Shown here: positions 59,566 through 64,000 of the stretch, piece after piece
How the letters are laid out: every line of letters starts with the position of its first letter
How positions within the stretch are numbered: position 1 is the stretch's first letter
NCBI RefSeq assembly: GCF_003002825.1
Contig: NZ_PVTE01000002.1
Coordinates: forward strand, 310,001 to 374,000
DNA from: Spirosoma oryzae
GTDB lineage: Bacteria; Bacteroidota; Bacteroidia; Cytophagales; Spirosomataceae
Length of the DNA stretch: 64,000 nt
Direction of reading: 5' to 3'
Program-made: the position numbers and the translations under genes
Notes under the pieces: generated by a model
Told to the model about the DNA's origin: nothing
The model's database searches: none
The model's input: the letters and a program-made list of their open reading frames with translations, nothing else

Positions 59566-60477
59566 TCAGAAGAGGCTTCCTTGTATGACTTTCGGTTGCA
59601 GAACAGGTTCACGCAGGTTAAGCCCGCAATGTTTGTTCAGTTCACGAACCCAATACAGAATCAACTCGGGCGCAGTGTCGTTGTCGGCCCCGCCGTGGAT
59701 AAACAGGTAAGCCGTCTGTAGCCCTTTTTCAAACCACGTTTTCAGCCGCTGTATCCAGGCGTCCGTGCGGCTGTAATCGGTCGGGTGGCCTTCGTTGGCG
59801 ATGAAGCGCAGGGTCAGGACTGGGCTGCTTAGTCCCATATGTAGTACGTCGCGCCGGCCCGCTACGTCGGTAATGACGACGTGCCGACGTAGCGCATGTA
59901 ATCGTTCGAGCGTTTGCGACCAAAGCGCGGCTTTACTAAACCAGTCGGGATGTCGGAATTCAACGGCTACGTTCAGCTCGTCGGGCAAGTGTTTCAGGTA
60001 ACTTTCCAGTAACGGCCACTTATCGGGGCCAAAATGGGGCGGCAGTTGCAGGAAACTCATACCCAGAAATTCTTCCAGTTGCAGCACCGCGTTGACAAAC
60101 TCTTCGGTTTGTAATTCGGTCGCAATCAGTTGCCGGTCGTGGCTAATCAGTTGTGGGAATTTGGGGCAGTAGGTAAAGCCGGGCGTCGCTTCAGTTTTCC
60201 ACTTCTCGATCATCCCCGGCGTCGGAATCTGGTAGTGCGTCAGGTTCAGCTCGATGGTGTTGAATTGCCGGGTGTAGTGGTGCAGAAAGTCTTTCTCTTT
60301 TGCGTTTGTCGGATAGACTTTGCCGACGTAATCTTTGTTGGCCCAGATCGGCCCACCGATGTGTACCTGCGGCCGAGCGGTAGGTTCAACGTCCGTCCAG
60401 ACGCGCGCATTAAACGCATTTCCGGGCGGCAGCGCGAAGTTAACTGTGTCAAGATTAGGGGCTTTTCCAAATTCCAT
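59566..60477 (-). CDS. DUF72 protein
   Basis: 303 residues from ATG 60477. VHIGGPIWANKDYVGKVYPTNAKEKDFLHHYTRQFNTIELNLTHYQIP and the FTYCPKFPQLISHDR, VAVEFRHPDWF, GGADNDTAPELI segments match DUF72, a TIM-barrel family of unknown function related to YecE. The longer frame starts inside the promoter region. Confidence 0.9.
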   Translation of the reverse strand: MEFGKAPNLDTVNFALPPGNAFNARVWTDVEPTARPQVHIGGPIWANKDYVGKVYPTNAKEKDFLHHYTRQFNTIELNLTHYQIPTPGMIEKWKTEATPGFTYCPKFPQLISHDRQLIATELQTEEFVNAVLQLEEFLGMSFLQLPPHFGPDKWPLLESYLKHLPDELNVAVEFRHPDWFSKAALWSQTLERLHALRRHVVITDVAGRRDVLHMGLSSPVLTLRFIANEGHPTDYSRTDAWIQRLKTWFEKGLQTAYLFIHGGADNDTAPELILYWVRELNKHCGLNLREPVLQPKVIQGSLF

Positions 60478-60701
60478 AGCCGTTGAGATGAAGTAACCTA
60501 GCAAGTAAAAATACGGCTCGTTTGTTTGAAAACCCATCGCTGACGGCACGCTATCCAGTCTTTAGGTGCAGGTTTACGTACTGTCTCCCAAACGAATGTT
60601 ACACATTAGGAATGATTCCACTCGCGGTACCCGATAGCTCATTATACAGCCAGCAGCTACACGCAAATCGTCAGCCCGTCCGGTATTTCCCGCGACGGGC
60701 T

Positions 60702-60709
60702 TATTTTTG
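60702..60709 (+). promoter_or_regulatory. -7 box of valS
   Basis: TATTTTTG, 32 bases before the valS ATG. No -33 TTG at the usual distance. Confidence 0.55.
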
Positions 60710-60741
60710 TCGTCTAATCGGGCACAGCCCCGCCACAACGA

Positions 60742-63405
60742 ATGATCGCCAAGACATATTCACCCCAGGACATTGAAGCCAAATGGTATCAGTACTGGCT
60801 CGACAATAAGCTGTTCAAATCGACGCCCGACGAGCGGGAGCCCTACACCATCGTGATTCCGCCACCCAACGTCACGGGTGTGCTGCACATGGGTCACATG
60901 CTCAACAACACCATTCAGGACGTGCTGATTCGTAAGGCGCGGATGGAAGGCAAAAATGCCTGCTGGGTGCCGGGTACCGACCATGCGAGTATCGCGACTG
61001 AAGCGAAAGTCGTGGCGATGCTGGCGGAGCGGGGCATCAAAAAGCAGGACCTCACCCGCGACGAGTTTCTGGCGTACGCCTGGGAATGGAAAGAAAAATA
61101 CGGCGGCATCATCCTGAGTCAGCTGGCTAAACTCGGTGCGTCCTGCGACTGGGATCGAACCCGCTTTACGATGGAGCCGGACCTGTATCAGTCAGTGATC
61201 GACGTGTTCGTTGACCTGTACGAAAAAGGCCTGATCTATCGCGGCATTCGCATGGTTAACTGGGACCCGCAGGGGCGCACGGCGGTGTCGGATGAAGAGG
61301 TCATCACCAAAGAAGTACAACAGAAGCTGGTCTACATCCGCTACGCCATTAAAGGCAGCACGACCGATACCGGCGAACCCGAGTACATCACGATCGCGAC
61401 CGTTCGGCCGGAAACGATTATGGCCGATGCAGCCATCGCCGTCAATCCGAACGACGAACGATACACGCATTTGCACGGTAAAACGGCGATCATTCCGCTG
61501 ATCAACCGGGAAGTACCGATCATCACCGACGAGTACGTTGCGATGGATTTCGGCACGGGCGGTCTGAAAGTGACGCCTGCCCACGACCCCAATGACTATA
61601 GCTTAGGAATCAAGCACAACCTACCGGTTCTCGACATTCTGAACGACGACGGCACGCTAAACGAGAAAGCGCAGATTCTGGTCGGGCAGGATCGGTTTGC
61701 TGCCCGGAAAGCGATCATCAAACTGCTGGATGAAGCGGGGCATCTGGTCAAGACCGAAGATAACAAGTCGAACGTCGGCACATCGGAGCGGACGGGCGCG
61801 GTTATCGAGCCGAAGCTATCGTTGCAGTGGTTCCTGAAGATGGAGCAACTGGCTAAACCCGCCCTCGACGGTGTCATGGACGATACGATTCAGCTGGTTC
61901 CGCCGAAGTTCAAGAACATGTACCGGGCCTGGATGGAGAACGTTCACGACTGGTGTATCAGCCGACAATTGTGGTGGGGACAGCGCATTCCGGCTTACTA
62001 TCTACAGGACGGTACCGTAATCGTAGCCCGCAGTAAGCACGAAGCGCTGGAGAAGGTGCAGCACGAGAAGCTGCTGTTCGCCATGACCGAAGCCGATCTG
62101 ACGCAGGACGACGACGTACTCGATACGTGGTTCTCATCGTGGCTGTGGCCGATCTCGGTATTCAACGGTATCGAAGAACCCAACAACCCCGACATCAACT
62201 ATTACTATCCGACCAACGACCTTGTTACGGCACCGGAGATTCTGTTCTTCTGGGTGGCCCGGATGATCATTGCCGGCTACGAGTACAAAGGCGAAGCGCC
62301 GTTTAAAAACGTCTACCTGACCGGTATCGTCCGCGACAAGCTGGGCCGGAAAATGTCGAAGTCGCTGGGTAACTCACCCGATCCGCTCGACCTGATCGAT
62401 CAGTACGGGGCCGACGGCGTTCGGACGGGCATGCTGTTCAGTTCTCCCGCCGGTAATGATTTGCCGTTCGACGAGAAGTTGGTTGAGCAGGGCCGTAATT
62501 TCAGCAACAAGATCTGGAACGCCTTCCGGCTGGTCAAAAGCTGGACGGTATCGGAAACAGCCGATGCTGGTGCCAACGCGCTATCGGTTCAGTGGTTCGA
62601 CGCAAAGCTAAACGCGACGCTGGCTGAAATCGAAGACCTGTTCAGCAAGTTCCGCATTTCCGATGCACTACAGGCCATCTACAAACTGATCTGGGACGAC
62701 TTCTGTGCGCAATATCTCGAACTGATCAAACCGGCTTACGACACCGAAGCCGGGGCGGCACAACCCATCGACCAGGCAACGTTCGACGCGACGATTAACT
62801 TCTTCGAGCGGTTGATGTGCCTGGCGCATCCGTTCATGCCGTTTATCACCGAAGAAATCTGGCAGGACATCCGCGACCGGAAGGAAGGCGACAGCATCTG
62901 CGTAGCCCCGTTCCCAAAGGCCGGCACCGTCGATCAGCAGATTCTGGTCGACTTCGATACGCTGTTCGGGATCGTATCGAACATTCGGAATATCCGAAAC
63001 ACCAAGCAGCTTTCGCCCAAAACCGAGCTGCCCCTGGCCATTCGCACGGCCGATAAGCAGCGGTTCAGCACGCTGGAGCCACTGATTCAGAAAATGGCGA
63101 ATGTGTCCGCGATTACGTACACGAGCGAGAAAGCCGAGGGAACTGCGTTCCTGATCAAGGCCGACGAGTTCTTCGTTAACCTGGCCGGTGAAGTGGACGC
63201 AGAGCAGGAAATTGCCAACGCGCAGAAAGAGCTTGACTACCTGACCGGCTTCCGCGAGTCGACGCTAAAAAAGCTGTCGAACGAAAAGTTTGTCGCCAAT
63301 GCCAAGCCCGAACTGGTTGAGCGCGAACGACAGAAACTAGCCGACGCCGACGCCAAGATTCAGGCGCTGAACGAACGACTGCAAAGCCTGACAGCCAATA
63401 GCTAA
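60742..63405 (+). CDS. valS: Valyl-tRNA synthetase
   Basis: 887 residues. HIGH motif as PPPNVTGVLHMGHMLNNT, the editing domain in the middle (ATVRPETIMADAAIAVNP; GTGGLKVTPAHDPNDY), KMSKS as [14 protein letters not shown], and a C-terminal coiled-coil tail (AEQEIANAQKELDYL... SLTANS) typical of ValRS. Length and motif order are normal. Confidence 0.98.
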   Translation: MIAKTYSPQDIEAKWYQYWLDNKLFKSTPDEREPYTIVIPPPNVTGVLHMGHMLNNTIQDVLIRKARMEGKNACWVPGTDHASIATEAKVVAMLAERGIKKQDLTRDEFLAYAWEWKEKYGGIILSQLAKLGASCDWDRTRFTMEPDLYQSVIDVFVDLYEKGLIYRGIRMVNWDPQGRTAVSDEEVITKEVQQKLVYIRYAIKGSTTDTGEPEYITIATVRPETIMADAAIAVNPNDERYTHLHGKTAIIPLINREVPIITDEYVAMDFGTGGLKVTPAHDPNDYSLGIKHNLPVLDILNDDGTLNEKAQILVGQDRFAARKAIIKLLDEAGHLVKTEDNKSNVGTSERTGAVIEPKLSLQWFLKMEQLAKPALDGVMDDTIQLVPPKFKNMYRAWMENVHDWCISRQLWWGQRIPAYYLQDGTVIVARSKHEALEKVQHEKLLFAMTEADLTQDDDVLDTWFSSWLWPISVFNGIEEPNNPDINYYYPTNDLVTAPEILFFWVARMIIAGYEYKGEAPFKNVYLTGIVRDKLGRKMSKSLGNSPDPLDLIDQYGADGVRTGMLFSSPAGNDLPFDEKLVEQGRNFSNKIWNAFRLVKSWTVSETADAGANALSVQWFDAKLNATLAEIEDLFSKFRISDALQAIYKLIWDDFCAQYLELIKPAYDTEAGAAQPIDQATFDATINFFERLMCLAHPFMPFITEEIWQDIRDRKEGDSICVAPFPKAGTVDQQILVDFDTLFGIVSNIRNIRNTKQLSPKTELPLAIRTADKQRFSTLEPLIQKMANVSAITYTSEKAEGTAFLIKADEFFVNLAGEVDAEQEIANAQKELDYLTGFRESTLKKLSNEKFVANAKPELVERERQKLADADAKIQALNERLQSLTANS

Positions 63406-63431
63406 GCATTTACGTTTGTTGACTAAGTGTA

Positions 63432-63471
63432 CTGTGGTTCGGTGATTTCGGTTGCCGAACCACAGCATTTT
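63432..63471 (+). terminator. valS terminator
   Basis: CTGTGGTTCGG (63432-63442) with CCGAACCACAG (63455-63465), 11 bp, then CATTTTA. Confidence 0.75.
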
Positions 63472-63596
63472 ACAGCCAGTCATCATAGCACCACTGCATT
63501 GACATTCTTCCTTTTTCTAATTTTCAGTCATAAAATAGTGCGAATCGTTCTATTTTTACCCGAATTACCACGTCTACGTCACCAATTACTGCCGTT

Positions 63597-64000
63597 ATGA
63601 ACAAGTGCATTTTTCTCGATCGCGACGGTGTTTTGAATGTAGATCGGCCCGACTACGTGTATCGGATCGACGACTTTATCATTCCCGACGGCGTTCCCCA
63701 GGCGTTACAATTGCTCAAAGACGCGGGGTATCTGCTGATTATCATCACCAATCAGGCTGGTATCGCCCGTGGCCTGTATACCCGCGACGATGTCATGAAG
63801 TGCTACGATTATCTACAGCAGCAGTGTGGTAATCTGATCGATGCTATTTATTACTGCCCGCATCACCCCAAGTTCGATTCCGAGTCGCTGATGCGGAAGC
63901 CTGGTTCGCTGATGATCGAGAAGGCGATGGCGAAGTACAACATCCAGCCAGACACGTCGTGGATGATCGGCGACGCGCTGCGGGACATGCAGGCAGGCCG
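63597..64000 (+). CDS. gmhB: D-glycero-D-manno-heptose 1,7-bisphosphate phosphatase-like HAD enzyme (partial)
   Basis: Runs off the window after 134 codons. HAD motif I FLDRDGVLNVDR, motif II IITNQAGIARGLYT, the zinc loop beginning CPHHPKF, motif III RKPGSL and motif IV in WMIGDALRDM are all visible. The Cys/His-rich zinc loop points to GmhB, which dephosphorylates heptose bisphosphate in LPS-core heptose synthesis; histidinol-phosphatase-type HAD relatives are the alternative. Confidence 0.85.
   Translation, partial: MNKCIFLDRDGVLNVDRPDYVYRIDDFIIPDGVPQALQLLKDAGYLLIIITNQAGIARGLYTRDDVMKCYDYLQQQCGNLIDAIYYCPHHPKFDSESLMRKPGSLMIEKAMAKYNIQPDTSWMIGDALRDMQAG

Overview
The window looks like a chromosomal segment of a gliding-type Bacteroidetes of the order Cytophagales (Spirosoma-like), with GC in the mid-50s judged by eye. 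The pointers are a GldB homologue, DUF4249 beside a CarboxypepD-type TonB receptor, a DUF4270/DUF4907/Kelch lipoprotein operon, PPK2 kinases, and many promoters of the Bacteroidetes type (-7 box TAnnTTTG, some with a TTG about 20 nt upstream). I see no rRNA, CRISPR array, prophage, integrase or transposase. The only RNA gene I can place is one tRNA-Phe.

Layout. 1-7.6 kb: the uvrA tail, a decayed DUF2442 gene, then two secreted enzymes (GH78 rhamnosidase and SGNH/sialate-esterase-like) that share the same C-terminal DUF11 modules, and two small envelope ORFs. 7.8-12.3 kb: gatC, plsC, purH and a polysaccharide flippase. 12.6-21.3 kb: DUF4249 plus TonB receptor, a TraB/GumN protein, two tandem PPK2 kinases, msrA, a receiver-like protein lacking the phosphoacceptor Asp, and a small beta-barrel. 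21.4-34.2 kb: prolyl oligopeptidase, a DEDDh exonuclease, an S41 protease, prmA, a 1611-residue secreted protein of unknown function, a PfkB kinase and a GNAT-like protein. 34.5-43.6 kb: cysS, an M28 lipoprotein, the Kelch/DUF4907/DUF4270 operon, an S41 lipoprotein, nadD and gmk. 43.7-54.9 kb: an ECF sigma/anti-sigma pair, a two-subunit Fe-S oxidoreductase with a small partner, tRNA-Phe, a membrane-anchored MutS relative overlapped by a UDG-fold-like gene, fur, an ABC exporter, gldB and a divergent beta-barrel. 55-64 kb: hisH-hisA-GNAT-hisF, a DUF433/DUF5615 pair, an LLM oxidoreductase, DUF72, valS and a heptose-bisphosphate phosphatase cut by the window edge.

Two things are not explained by the genes alone. 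First, the hisH leader reads like a transcription attenuator: a full promoter, a 14-codon peptide ending His-His-Arg-Arg, a hairpin over the end of that peptide, and a terminator just before hisH. Second, many inter-operon gaps carry long palindromes that fall into at least seven sequence families, several of them with two or three copies in this window.

Start codons were moved downstream of the longest possible frame wherever a downstream ATG gave a proper signal peptide or family N-terminus. All assignments come from reading motifs by eye, with no database search.
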